A stretch of 64,000 nt of DNA from Byssochlamys sp. IMV 00236 (lineage: Eukaryota > Ascomycota > Eurotiomycetes > Eurotiales > Thermoascaceae), in the NCBI GenBank assembly GCA_001931875.2, contig MSJH02000812.1, positions 248,001-312,000 of the forward strand, read 5' to 3'. The notes under the pieces were generated by a model. It ran no database searches. It worked only from the letters and a program-made list of their open reading frames with translations, and was not told where the DNA came from. Each line of letters begins with the position of its first letter. The stretch's first letter is position 1. Position numbers and translations under genes: made by a program. Of this stretch, positions 35,203 to 47,255 are shown in pieces.

Positions 35203-36078
35203 CTAGATCAAGTGCTTCGATCTGCGGAGATGTTAGACCTCGTCCACTGACGATATCCCGGGTGCAAATGCATGGAAAGTGATCGTAGAAATGCTCACCT
35301 GAAGTACGCCCTCAGGTACACAACCTGCCAAGCGCCGAGTCCGACTAGCATACCCATCGTTCCAATGGCGAACCATTTCACTCGTTCATTCGTGCTCTCA
35401 TTAGTGTCTCGCAGTCTCTGCTCGCGGAGTCTGAGGTACTCCATCTCATTAACGATCTCCGAGACCAGCTCCTCAATGCGTCGAAGGTCCGTCTCAACTG
35501 GCTTGAGCTTCTCGTGAGCCTGGATGCTGTTCCAGTCCCGCGCATCGGCACCAATGTCAATATCGAGTTCAATGTGACGGGAAGGATTCGCGACAGCTTC
35601 TGTTATTTCCATCAACGTCAGATAACGATCTCCCACCACTCTTCAGGATCGGGTACACGTACGGCGTGTAACAAGCTGGTTTTCGAAGCAAACATCGAAT
35701 GCGGTGTCCGCGAGGGAAGTGAAGGTCTGACGAGTCTCGCCTGCAATGTCCTTCGGTCGACCATACTCGTTGCCAAGTGCGTCCTTGATCTAATTTTGTT
35801 TACATCGTCAGTTACCCCGATATCGTCCAATTAAGCAGGTCCTCGATTCGACTCACATGCATGTTGACGGATTGTCCATCACCTCTGTGACCGCTTACAA
35901 TGGCGGTCACGACCACCAGCTGGTTGGCTGACACGAAATTCCGGATGCACCGTTCATTCTTACCACTGTGGCCGGAGACCGCAGGGAGATCGAACTTGAG
36001 AGCAGAAGAAAAGGGAAAAACCAAAAGCAGAGAAAGGAGGCTCAGAACAGACCTCAATGTGAAGAAGGAAGACCCCAT
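35203..36078 (-). CDS. erv25: p24-family cargo receptor Erv25, 4 exons
   Basis: p24 proteins cycle between ER and Golgi in COPII/COPI vesicles and help select cargo such as GPI-anchored proteins. Exons are 35857-36078, 35663-35789, 35299-35599 and 35203-35221; 222 aa. It has a signal peptide ([20 protein letters not shown]...ALKFDLP), a GOLD domain with the two conserved cysteines (RCIRNF and DVCFEN), the family block [20 protein letters not shown], a coiled coil ([37 protein letters not shown]), a membrane helix ([20 protein letters not shown]) and a short cytosolic tail YLRAYFRSKHLI. The last five residues come from a 19-nt terminal exon. If its intron is retained, a TGA follows directly and the SKHLI tail is lost. 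Confidence 0.93.
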
Positions 36079-36511
36079 CTTGAATGAGGAGCTCGCAACC
36101 GACGGGGATAGTGGTCTTGAACAATGGAGCTTGGATACCGGTGATGCCACGCTGGGGCTTACTAGGGGACGGAAAACAATGGGTGGATCAACAATGTTCC
36201 GCGGCCGCAGGCGATCATCAAGAACAGCATAAATGGCCACGCACGACCATCGCAATGCATCTAAGAATAATAAGTTGAGTTATATTTACATATCGCTGCT
36301 ATATATACATATGAGCAGTATCAATAAATTGCTCTCATATTATACAAAAATACGTCGCAGAAAACAAGGGCGACCGGCCGACTCACCACTGACAAAGCTC
36401 GTCAAGGTTGGAGCCAGAGATGACGGTCTTAATTCCATACCACAATGCCGTCCTTGGCAAAGTTGGGCGCGCAAATGATGCGCCATCGTCACTCATAAGA
36501 TGATTTAGCAC
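36079..36511. other. Intergenic: erv25 promoter
   Basis: 433 bp upstream of erv25, ending at the stop of the next minus-strand gene. It presumably holds the erv25 promoter. I see no distinct motif. Confidence 0.45.
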
Positions 36512-37425
36512 CTACTTGTCTTGAGCTCTAAGCCTCTGGACGAGCTTTTCTCTCAAGAATGGACTGAGGCCGAGACTATATAGGGAGATTAGCAATGTTG
36601 GACATAAATCTTTGTTCCGAAACTTACATTCCGTTGCGGGTGACAATTCGGTATGTTCCTGTCAGCAGTCAGTCAATACCGATTAATGAAATAGTAGGGC
36701 CAGCACTTGTACCGCTAGGCTGATAATTTCCGTTTCCTCCCACAAACCCTCCATTTGAATCGACTTCCAAACTGCCAAATATATCTTCAGGGCTATAACA
36801 CGATCAGTTCATGCCATACTATGTATCAGTAAGTTGGAAGTCCATACGATGCGATCCTCCCATACTCGGGAGGGTTTCTGGAATCGGATATGTGAATCCA
36901 ACCACCTCTTCCTCCTGATCCAGCTCCTCCCTGACCACTTGCTCCTCCGCTAGAATCGCCGCCAGCGCCACCGCCGCCGCCGTACCCGGGTCGCTTCCTG
37001 CGGTGTTGTTGAGGCGCAAAGAAGACACCGCCAGAACCTAGGTTGGCCCCAGAAGTTGAAGCCATAACCTGAGCCTGCGATACAGCTTCTGGATCCTCGT
37101 GCGCATGCTCAGAAAGAACGTCTTGTAGTATTCTTAGAAAAGAAGGGTTTTCCTTGAAGGAAGCTGGAGTAGGAGGCAGTTCGTTTGTAGTGCCGATGGA
37201 TAAGTCAGGATTTGGAGGTTCAGTAGGTAGGAGGGAAAGGACATGGTTGTCTGTATGTGTCTTATCGTCTCGAAACACATACTAAAAGTCTGTTAGGTAT
37301 TGTTAAAAGATAGCTTCTTCGGAACTTACTATGTACGGATAACCATCCAATGTGGACAGTGACCGGATTTGACTCCATCGCGGACCTCTGAGCGCTTGGC
37401 GCGTAAAGGAGCCAAAGAATAACAT
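36512..37425 (-). CDS. Conserved-looking fungal protein with Gly-rich linker, 5 exons
   Basis: Exons are 37330-37425, 36848-37281, 36713-36792, 36628-36658 and 36512-36575; all GT-AG joins keep frame and give 234 aa. The start ATG (MLFFGSFTRQALRGPRW) lies upstream of a clear conserved block, IRSLSTLDGYPYIYVFRDDK. The middle has a Pro/Ser region, a helix (FLRILQDVLSEHAHEDPEAV) and a low-complexity stretch of Gly/Ser runs (about residues 138-170). The C-terminal third is conserved-looking: GWIHISDSRNPPEYGRIASP, EDIFGSLEV, YRIVTRNGILGLSPFLREKL. I do not recognise a named family. The position divergent from med1 (474 bp) suggests a shared promoter region. The multi-exon structure with perfect phase makes it a real gene. 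Confidence 0.8.
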
Positions 37426-37899
37426 AATTCAAATTAGAACAATGAAACAAAAAGCAGAAAAGGACGATGGCATAGGCGCAATGGAAGTTTCAAAATTTCA
37501 AGATCGAAATCAACGATGACGAAGGTCAAGATCGGAAGCAAACACGGCAAACTCATGTGACTGCGCGTATGCGTGTTTGCGGCGGCAGCTTCATCTAGCC
37601 GCCGAAGCTTCAGGACACTGGTCGATATAGCCCAGTGCTTCTCGTTCAAGTTACTACTGGCCCTGGAGACTCGATTTCAGGGCCAGCATAGGTCGCAATC
37701 TGTGGAAATCTCTGTCGCAATTCTCGATCTACGGCGTAGAAGAATAGATCCTGATTCAATCGCAAGACATAACTAATCTCAATTCTCTCTGTTTCGGTTT
37801 CCGATAACCAATTTTCACTGTGGCACATATATCTCTGTTCCTGACTGGCGATTGTGTTTACTATCTCGTCCTTTCCTCTGTGTTCTCCAAAGATCAAAA
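37426..37899. promoter_or_regulatory. Divergent promoter, hypothetical gene / med1
   Basis: 474 bp between two divergent start codons, holding both promoters. I see no classical element. A short plus-strand frame inside it is not supported. Confidence 0.45.
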
Positions 37900-40228
37900 A
37901 TGGCAACCCCATCTTCCAAACCCAACCCAGGGGCAACACCCACCCACCTAACCTCACCTCATCCTTCCTCTGTACCTATGGGTCGGCCTTTGTCACATAA
38001 ATCACCCTCAATGAAAACCCCATCTGCTTCGGGGCATGCTCATGGTCATCACCAAAGCGCGTCTCATCAGAACGCAACCCCTTTGGCTGCTGCAACTTCA
38101 GCGGATGACCCAGTGACTTTCAGCTCTCCTTCAGCGCTGTTAGCGCTGGGCGGCTATACTGGTATTAGTCCGTCACCTGCAGCGCAGGACGCTCTCATCG
38201 GCTCTCATATGCATGAGAATGATATCCATGCATTAGGGATGCAGGGATTAGGGCTTGGAGGAGCACGAGACAATGACGAGGAGCGAAGGAAACATATCGA
38301 AGAAGTGGTTCAGCTACTTCGAACGCGCGTTGCAGGTCGAGGTGTGTGCAGGGAAGGCATCGAGAGAATTGGTCAGCTGGCGGGATTCGAATCGATATGG
38401 CAGGACAATAATCTTAGCATTGCTGGCAATTCAGTCGACCTGGAAATCGAGTTTTACCCAGGCCAAGACAGCGTGAAAGACGTGAGCCTTTCGTACGCCA
38501 CTCCAGAAGCCCAGGAAAGTGTGAGGCGAGATGAAGCTACGGCTGTCTTGAAGCGCGATCTCATGCAGTCGGATGAAGAACGGCAACAGGGGATCTGGAA
38601 ACGATTGGACGGTTTCTATGGAAATTTGGAGCGGCTCGCTAGGCTGGATAGACTCAGCCAAGAAGTAAACTGCTTCGAAGCGACCGAGGCGCTCTATGAA
38701 AGTCTTAGAACGATATGGGAAGAAGAAAAGAAACATCCAAGGTGGACGCCTACTTACGAGCACCTTTGTAAGGGCTGGGTTGGCCGCCCTTCGTTGCACA
38801 AAGGAAGACGTTTCGGATTGGGTTTGGAATATTGGGTCGAGCAACATCGAGCGTTGGACGCGAAGCAGAGGAAGAGATCCCAAGATAGTATGGTTGTTGA
38901 CCAGGTCGGTGGACAAGAGATGGACGAGCAACCAATTTCGGAGGACGCCATTTGGAGTGTTACAATTGAATGCGAAGAAGGCTATCCGTCACTTCGAGTC
39001 TCGAAAGACTGGGTTGGCTCTGACGTACTGACATCCGTGGATACCGGTGGCAGAGAGTCAACGGATTCCCAAGCCGAGTCCTCGATCATGCTAGTCAACT
39101 GGGCTGAACCACCTCCTACTTTGACGTCGTCGGCTGCTGCCAACGCAGACTCCATGGCGTTGGATTCGGGCATGCTTGGCTCACAGACTCCAAACCGGAG
39201 GTTCGTGGCGAAGCTGGAGCCGGCTGTCAACGTTCCCATCCTGGCAGCCTCTGATATATACAGGCATTTGGGGCTTCAGTTGCCTCAGGAGTTCAAAATG
39301 GTTACGTATGATGCGCTCTTGTTGCCATCCTGGACGGCTTCATCGGAGGCTAGCACCTCGGACGAGGTGCATCGACCGGGCGGCAAGAGACTGAGAAAAA
39401 GCGTTGTTACATTTGATTCAGAGGGCAAGCAAGTGAATAAACAGCATTCCTACGCTTTTCAAGCCTTTGAGACCGTCGCTGGCCGAACATTGCGAGATCT
39501 TCCCTTTTCGCATCCCCGCCAACTTGCTGATATTTTCCCCGTGAGTATCGCCCTGTAAAGGATTATCTCGTGCGTGTGAGACTGACGAGAAATGTACTCA
39601 GATACTTCGCCAGTATGCACTGCTAGAAAGTCTCCTCCGTAATGTATTCTCTCGCTCGGGGGAAAACAATGTCAGAGCTCCAGATGCAAAGATTACGAGG
39701 GCAGCGGTTTCTTCCGACCATCCTTCGGGATCGTTGTTGTCTGGGACACACGTATCAGTCTTGACAAACCACGACCCTACAGAAGACAGGCTGGGTTCTC
39801 TTCTAAGAGATTTCGGTGAGAACAGAGCGGAGGACAGCATGGATATAACGGTTGATGAGGATCCGAGTAAAGAGACGGACAATCTCAAAGTTGACATTAC
39901 ATTACGGACTCAGATTGGACAAGCGCCCGTGATCATGCTTCTCTTTCCGATCGAGCGAGAGCCAGGAAAGGGCTCAGCGTTAGCTTCCGGAGGCAACGAC
40001 GTGCGGATGGGTTCGCTGAACATCGAAATTGGGCTCAATGGACGTGTCTCGGTCAACCAGATCCAGGGCCTATGGGACGTCGAGGAAGCGCAAGACAGCA
40101 GTGCTCCGAGGCCGGAAGTCCAGGAGTTGCAGAAGAAGCTGGCAAAAGTCTTGGAGACGTCGGAAGATCTGGGCATCCTGGTGGAATGGATCCTCCGCTG
40201 GATGCGGCGGCGGAGAGACCGTGCATAA
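37900..40228 (+). CDS. med1: RNA polymerase II Mediator subunit Med1, 2 exons
   Basis: Mediator links activators to RNA polymerase II; Med1 is a middle-module subunit. Exons are 37900-39540 and 39602-40228 with a 61-nt intron (GTGAGT...CTCAG), 755 aa. The in-frame ATG at 37900 (MATPSSKPNPGATPTH) is chosen because upstream codons look like leader. The N-terminal ~110 residues are low-complexity Pro/Ser/His. The Med1 domain follows from ~120: DEERRKHIEEVVQLLRTR, GVCREGIERIGQLAGFE, LSIAGNSVDLEIEFYPGQ, VKDVSLSYATPEAQES, then a long helical region (LLRQYALLE-like segments after the intron) and a C-terminal block ending RWMRRRRDRA. Size and order agree with other filamentous-fungal Med1 proteins. 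It is likely constitutive. Confidence 0.92.
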
Positions 40229-42069
40229 GGTGAACGTTCGGTCGAGCTTATGCAGGTGCGTTCTACAGTCTTGCATGAATATGCTCCACCTTGAGAGCTA
40301 CAGAACCTCGTTCTTCAGGAGTATATAAGCAAGGGAGATCTCCCGGTCCGCGCCGGATCCTTTATCCAAACACGGTGGATCGCCGCTGGGATCGATCAAC
40401 GGCCCAGCGTCTGCAGCCAGTCAGGAGTGTCCGATAACAAGAGCCCCAGAGCAACTATTCTAGAGGGCACCGAATGGAGACGATGGACATGCGTCCGGGG
40501 TCATTATAAAACGTGGCTAATTTCGTCACTGTGACATTGATGGTGTAGTCTGCCCTAATGGCCGAGTTACAGGAACAACGCCGCGTTGTGGACTGGGAGC
40601 GATATTATTATGCATTACGGCTTTTCAGCATTTATTATGGCTGACATGACGGAGTCCCGCCTTGTTCCATCTTGTTCTATTTATGAAACACCAGCTGGTG
40701 CCCGATAATTCTTATTATTGCACGTGCCCTCTGGTAGATCGATAGACACGCTAGCCATGCAGGTCCAGAAATACAGAAACACACACTTGCATAATTGATT
40801 ACTTCGCTGCCAGACGTCCCAGGGAATATCCGTATGCCGAAATTAGACTATGTATACACCTGTCCATGCATACAAGTTGATTGGATCGTTGAATCCCGTC
40901 ATCTCCACGATCCACAATTACCGGCTACGTAGCATAAGCATTTGTAGTCGTGTACAGACACAGGAATACTACTACAAGCAGCAAGAAATAAACCACCCCA
41001 TACCTCTCCGGCTAAGGAAAAAGAAGGGCAACGAAGCCTCCGTAATTGCAGATCAAGATATTGATACGTTACAGCTAATAGACTCCGCCTCGGAGACAAT
41101 ATCATATCATAGATAAATTCAGGTTTCGAGAGAGTATATTGAACGGAAGAAACTAAACAATCATGGCTCCTCTATCCAATTCCGCAGAACATGACAATGG
41201 AAAAGAGAATGGGGGACTTCTGTCAGTCAGTTCACGCGGATGGAAAGGTGAGGAAGATCTTCAAGAACTTCTAGATGAGTCCTCTGAGCTTGCTTTCTTA
41301 TTTGTACAATATAATCCGTGTCCAGATCCGTTGAGGATATAAATTCGTAATATTGTGAACAGAAAACAAACGCGAGCAATCAGCTAAGTCATTCTAGAGC
41401 GTGTGCATAACACTCCTGTAAAAAAAAAAAAACAGGATTTATCTAGTCCCGCTAACTAGACCGCCATTTTCTTATGGGCACGATACCTACTCTTGTCAGA
41501 GATCTGGAAAGTCAATATACTTTGACGATTGGCTGACTTTATCACGAAATGAGTTCTTTTGAATTGACGAATAGCAACTGGAGGAAGAAAACTGGGATAC
41601 AGAGGTTAGGTAACTAGAACTTGACTATGGAATGTTTATGAGAATAAATTGCGGCTCGGCCCCAGCAACAGGGTTATTCTCTCTCGATGCCTAAGTGGAC
41701 CCTCACGTTTGCCTCATTACGAGTATAAAGGGCATTATCTATGGCAAGTAAATTTAATGGTTTAGTTAACTTACGCTGATCGACCTTGGGGTCTATCGAT
41801 CTACAGTATAATTTGCTAACACGAGGGGAGGGTGGGAAGACACCCATCGATAAAAAAGAAAGAAGCGGGAAAAGAAACAATAACAACAACATGTAATACG
41901 AATATTAACCCCATACCCAACCCAGTTACCTAACTAGCTAGCTAGCTAAGTTAATAGTTCTGTCTTTTTTTCTGGGGTTGTAAGATCTGGTTAGACCAAG
42001 AAAGAAAAAAAAAAAAAATGGCTCATGGGGGGTGTCCTCCTCGGCACATGAAGTGATACGATGCGGTTC

Positions 42070-42096
42070 CTTCCTTCCTTCTTTCTTTCTTTCTAC
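42070..42096. repeat. CTTC/CTTT microsatellite
   Basis: A pyrimidine tract made of CTTC units followed by CTTT units. Length variation between isolates is likely. It has no known role here. Confidence 0.7.
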
Positions 42097-43539
42097 CTAC
42101 TTATCTATCGGTAGATGCGGGTGTGGCGCATCAACAGTTGGAGCTGGCTTGTGAATATCTTATCTAGCGTGATTTCTTTTCGTGTCTTGCCTGGTTGGGC
42201 AGTTCGCTTGAGGTGCCCAGGTGGACGGATGGATGGAGCTGATAGATACTTGGGGGGTAAGGTTAGGTTTGGGCTGGTAGATAGGCTCCTATCGGTTGTT
42301 TTGGATTACGAGTAATAAAGAACGGCCATCATGTGGCTTGGATAGTACTACAAAAGGGCGCGGGATGCCATTCCCCGTGTGATAGACCAGGTTGAAGATA
42401 GAGAAAGATACCATAGACGGAACGGCTCCGAGGGTATGAGTATCTAGATATGGTAGATACCGGGAGGGAACAATGCTGCTCTTTTTTTCGTTTTGGTGGT
42501 TTTCCCAGTCCAACCCCGCACGAAGGCCTCCCCGGATTTTTTACTTTGCGTCGAAGGCGAAAACCGCCGATCCGCAAGAGGATAGTTAATAATATCTAGC
42601 AGGAAATCGGACGAGAGGATTATTTTTGCATGGCGCCTGGTTCGTTCGAGTGGGTGAGTAATGGCGGGCGATTGTGACGGGCAGAAACAAGAAGATCGAG
42701 TTCATCTGTCAGCATGGTGTGTCATGGAGCGGCAGCCAGACCAATCAGTGCCAGGCGATAAGCAATGCAGGGCCGGCTGGGCGAGCAGGCGCGCGGATTG
42801 GGCAGACATTGACCTGAAGGGTAATACTAATATCGCTCCGTCTCCAAACGATCTGTGTCGCGGTGAGGGGAAAAAGAAAAAAAAGGCAAAAAGAAAAAAG
42901 AGACAGGAGACTTGAGGGGAAATCACATAGAGAGGCATTTTTTTTTTTTTCGATTCATTTTACTATAGAGTATCGATTCCGTACTGTGAGTCTAGAGTGA
43001 GTAACTGACTAACTTATCCGATGGGGCTTGCCACTAAAGAGGCCAGTTCGGGTCTAGTCGGTGCCACCCGCAGCGATCGCGTTCCCACCGTTGAACTAAC
43101 TACGGAGTAACTGCTCGATGGTACTGCTTCTATTCTTATGCCTTTTGACTCAGATGCTGATTCCTGGGAATAATCGCTCAGCCCTGGTGTGTTTTGTTCG
43201 ATGCGGTTTTTTTTCCTGTCTTCATCGTTTGTCTCCTAGATAGATACCTAGGGTATCCATCCCACAGCCACGTTGGGAACTCGGCCGGTTGTGCGATGGC
43301 TGGACGATCCCAGATCGCACGCTGAGCGCTGTCGTTGGCCGGAGAGAAAGGGAGCCTTACCGCATCCGGAGTGGCCACGGCCGGTGTCGGGGTCTTCCAG
43401 AAAAATCATGGAGCCGACGTCGCCACATTCGGGCGAGAGGGACAGTGGAGATGATGAGGTTTCATGATGATGCTGATGCGGATGCTGATGCGGGTTATAT
43501 GGTACTTATGATTCAGACCAGATACTCTACGCAGGGAGT

Positions 43540-44621
43540 AGATAGTCACGAAGCAGGGAGATGATAATGCAAAGATAGGATAGTCGACCGGTCGATGGCG
43601 GCTCAACCGAGACGGGACCACGCGAGATGGCGGGGGGTGGAACGCGCTGCTGATAACGAATGGCCGGCGCGGACATGGTTGCTGTCAGCTCAGGCACGAG
43701 CTGGTCGGGTCTAATAATCTCTCAAACCAGCTGTTCTAGCGTGTATTATTATTGTTATTCTGATCTCTACTAGAGAGTCGAGACTCGAAACAGAGAGAGA
43801 GATGCTATGCGAATCCAATCATGTCATTCCGGAATGGCCGTGACAGTAGAAGCCGGATGTATGCAATTCGCAGCGGCCGTTCTAGAGCCGATGCAAGGAT
43901 CGCTCAGGTACACCAACTGCTGCTGGTCGTTGCGCGTCTGGACGAACTTTTCGTTTCAATAATTAATTTCTTCGCCCTGTCCTCCTGGTTACGTACTCGA
44001 GTGAGTCGTGACGGCCTATCAGACCCCGAATTCAAGCAGCCTGAAGCAGTAGTTTCATTAATAGTTAACTACCTAGTTTCGAGCAGGATGGATGATGCCC
44101 GACGCTGTGGTTTTATCGGGGAGATACACTACTAATAATAATATCTGAGTAACTACCACGAGCGTGGGGTCAAATCTCCAAGAGGGGAGAGGGCGGGAGA
44201 GAGAAAATCAAATGTGAGGGTTTGGTTCAAACTACATCACATCGTGGCGGGAATAATAGCAGTAGAGTAGAGTAGAGTACGAGTAAGTACCATAGAGTAG
44301 TAACTTGGATACGAGGATGAATTATTATTCGTTCCATTGGAATTCCAAAGGCACTTACTTCCCCCCAGATTCTTCCAGCCTTTACCCGAACAACAGCCAG
44401 GAAAGCGTAATGGAGTGACCAGGAAAAAGTGCGTGGTGAGAAGTGAAAGAAAAGCCACCAGCAATTAAATTTATCGGTTGGTCCTGCTTCGCCCCCCCAC
44501 CCGGCGCATCCCTCTTCCCTTCTCCACCACTTTCTCGCTCTTCCTTATATCTTTGCTCGCGGGACCTCCCAAGACTCTCTGTGATCATCTACCATCTATC
44601 CACTGCTTCGTGCAGTCTATC
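43540..44621 (+). promoter_or_regulatory. Cluster of GATA (AreA-type) sites in the glnA promoter
   Basis: Matches to HGATAR on either strand occur at 43540 (AGATAG), 43562 (TGATAA), 43573 (AGATAG), 43651 (TGATAA), 44016 (CTATCA), 44113 (TTATCG), 44471 (TTATCG) and 44616 (CTATCG). AreA activates nitrogen-assimilation genes in Aspergillus through HGATAR, usually as closely spaced pairs; the first four sites fit this. The target would be glnA at 44731. That these are functional is inference. Confidence 0.5.
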
Positions 44622-44690
44622 GCTTTTTTTGCTCTACACTGTCGTTGTTGCTTCGTTGTTTTTGCTGTTCTGACATTCCAGTACTCACTT

Positions 44691-44720
44691 CCACACACAC
44701 AACCCACACACACACACACA
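44691..44720. repeat. CA microsatellite in the glnA 5' leader
   Basis: A 30-bp CA-rich tract ends 10 bp before the glnA ATG, so it is probably transcribed. Upstream is a C/T-rich leader typical of highly expressed Aspergillus genes. Confidence 0.75.
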
Positions 44721-44730
44721 TTCAGTCATC

Positions 44731-46393
44731 ATGGTAAGATTCTGCTCTTTTTTTTTTTCCTCGCCATGAGTCACCCATCGTGGTGGACGCGGACTGACGA
44801 TGCAATTGCTTCCTAGGCCGGATCAACCGTCATCTCCAATGCGGAGAATGTGCGTGCTCAACACCCTTCAGCCGCTCTGTGCTGTGCGGCGTGAGGATTC
44901 CCTCCTGTGGCATACTGACTTTTCTGTTCGGTGGCGATAGCTCAGCAAGTACATGAGCCTTGACCAGCGAGGCAAGATCATGGCCGAGTACGTCTGGATT
45001 GATGCCGTCGGTGGTGTCCGCTCCAAGACCAGGGTATGCCATTTTTTTCTCTTCTTGTTCCTTTCTTATCTCTTTGGCGGCGGGGTTGCTCGTGTGACCG
45101 TGCGGCTACGGTATCGGGGATGCCTCCGCTGTGGGCAATTTCCCAAACCATCCCGCGCACACGCATTTCGGATCTACAGCAGCGCCTCAACCCGTGGGAT
45201 AAGCACTATCGCAACGTCGCACGGGATGAAGTGCTGCTGCAAGAGAAAGAGATGACTCCTGCTCGCCAAGTCGGAAAAAAAACCTGGTTTCCAAAAGATG
45301 ACACAATGCTAACGCCTGGGCGCTTGGATAGACTCTCTCTAAGCCCGTCACCTCTGCTGATGAGCTTCCGGAGTGGAACTTTGACGGCTCGTCCACTGGC
45401 CAGGCTCCTGGTGACAACTCGGATGTCTACATTCGCCCGGTTGCTATCTTCCCTGACCCCTTCCGCAAGGGTGACAACATCCTCGTCCTCTGCGAGACCT
45501 GGGACTCGGATGGCACGCCCAACAAGTTCAACCACCGTCACGAGGCTGCCCGTCTGATGGAGACTCACGCCAAGGAGGACTTCTGGTTCGGTCTCGAGCA
45601 GGAGTACACTCTCCTCGACACCGACGGCTGGCCCTACGGCTGGCCCAAGGGCGGTTTCCCCGGTGCCCAGGGCCCTTACTACTGCGGTGTCGGTACCGGC
45701 AAGGTCTACTGCCGTGACATCGTTGAGGCTCACTACAAGGCCTGTCTGTACGCTGGCATCGCCATCTCTGGTATCAACGCAGAGGTCATGCCCGCCCAGT
45801 GGGAGTTCCAGGTCGGTCCTTGCCAGGGCATTGAGCGTAAGTCATCCATCCCACTGCACCGGTAGTCAAGTCATTACTGACATCTTGTGTCTTCCAGTCG
45901 GTGACCAGCTCTGGATGGCCCGTTTCCTCCTCCACCGCGTCGCCGAAGAGTTCGGTGTCCGCATCTCTTTCCACCCCAAGCCCATCCCCGGTGACTGGAA
46001 CGGTGCCGGTCTCCACAGCAACGTGTCCACCAAGGCGACCCGTGAGGAGGGTGGTCTGAAGGTCATCGAAGCCTACATGAAGAAGCTGGAGGCCCGTCAC
46101 TTCGAGCACATTGCCGTCTACGGTGAGGGCAACGAGGAGCGTCTCACCGGCCGTCATGAGACCGGCAGCATCGACAAGTTCAGCTACGGTGTCGCTGACC
46201 GTGGTGGCTCTATCCGTATCCCCCGCCAGGTCGCCAAGGATGGCAAGGGTTACTTCGAGGACCGAAGACCTGCCAGTAACGCTGATCCTTACCAGATTAC
46301 CGGTATTATTGTTGAGACTGTGAGTTTGCCCTCGAATCGACTTTCCTAGAGCCGTGATCGCTGACTTCTCTTCAGCTGTGTGGTGGTGTCTAA
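44731..46393 (+). CDS. glnA: Glutamine synthetase, 6 exons
   Basis: Glutamine synthetase makes glutamine from glutamate and ammonia with ATP and is central to nitrogen assimilation. Coding exons are 44731-44733 (the ATG only), 44817-44849, 44941-45033, 45332-45836, 45898-46319 and 46376-46393; 357 aa, as in other eukaryotic type II enzymes. Hallmarks: [132 protein letters not shown] and [10 protein letters not shown]. Codon use is extremely biased, typical of very high expression. Intron 3 is unusually long (298 nt). The promoter has clustered GATA sites, and a CA repeat sits just before the start. Confidence 0.98.
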
Positions 46394-47255
46394 ATTTGTG
46401 GAACCTTCTGGCTTAGCTCTTGTATACCCTCCGGCGTCAACCGGGAGTCGAATAGAGCGGCACGGCAGCGGGTGAAAAAGATGTTATAGTCCTTTTTCTT
46501 TTGTTGACGATAGCCTTATTAGTTATGGGTTTGTTGACCCGCTCGCCGCAGCCGGTTCTATCACTCTCTCCTTTGTCGTTCAGTTCCATTTTTCCTTTTA
46601 ACTCATCCTCACGTCGGCCATGTCTGTTACGAGGAGCATAGATAGCTTGTTCTATCTGGATTGAATCATTGAATAAAAGAAGTTTCAACGGGAATCGTAC
46701 GCGATCTGTCAGTATGACTACTGGCTATATATAGGCTGCCCCATAGGATCATCCCGGACATTCCAAATGGGATTAGTTTGGATAATGGGCAGCCTTGGCA
46801 GTAGCTGGCACTCGATATAGGAAGAAATACCGTCTATACATCTGCGAGCTCATTCTGGCTTCACCCAGAGGTTGTTAGCAGGGTGATCCCTGTGAGTCAG
46901 GTGATCTAGTACTCACCAACCTCATTGATACTCCGCCTACGGTCAACTACGCTCTCTCGGTTTGCGCGCCCATTCCGTTAGCACAGCTGCTGAAGATACT
47001 TCATTGTCAACTAGCTAGCTATGTGGCTCTAGCAAGGATCCTGCTGGTCGCCCTGACCACGAGATGTCACATGATCTAGGCCAGGATAGGCCCGGCCTGC
47101 CTCCTAGCTATGTAGTAATCCAAGCAGCTTCTCACCGCTTCCTTCAACTACTACTGGAGCCCCTAGGGGTACCAAAATGCTTCTTGTCTATGTGACTTGA
47201 AGCAAATCCAGCAATCGTTCTGCTCACTTCACATACCGTACCATATGACTGGACC
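46394..47255. other. Intergenic region between glnA and the APH-family gene
   Basis: 862 bp holding the glnA 3' UTR and the promoter side of the next gene. It includes the left copy of a diverged direct repeat (46985-47055, see separate entry). No coding frame is supported. Confidence 0.5.
46985..47055 (+). repeat. Left copy of a diverged direct repeat flanking the APH-family gene
   Basis: It shares AGCTGCTGAAGAT (46985-46997) and the 19-mer GGCTCTAGCAAGGATCCTG (47025-47043), followed by GTCGCC, with the copy at 49556-49628. The segments between the anchors differ in length (27 vs 35 bp) and sequence. It is on the same strand as the right copy, about 2.6 kb away. Confidence 0.6.

Larger units (their letters stand above)
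40229..44730. other. 4.5-kb intergenic region upstream of glnA
   Basis: The largest gene-free interval next to a core gene. It contains simple-sequence tracts (poly-A at ~41421 and 42006, CTTT repeat at 42070-42096, GATGCT repeat at 43464-43493, GAGTA repeat at 44261-44280), a TACGGAGTA copy at 43101 and many GATA motifs. A 59-codon ATG frame at 41163-41342 is the only possible small gene and is weakly supported. The ~1.2 kb before 44731 is the glnA promoter and leader, ending in a CA repeat. Confidence 0.5.

Noticed and set aside
41163..41342. A 59-codon ATG frame in the long intergenic region before glnA
   Set aside because: It has protein-like composition but no domain, no splice support and no context, so it is too short to call as a gene.
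45036..45733. Long open frames on both strands over glnA exons
   Set aside because: These are shadow frames produced by the extreme C/G-ending codon bias of glnA; similar shadows occur over cpcB.
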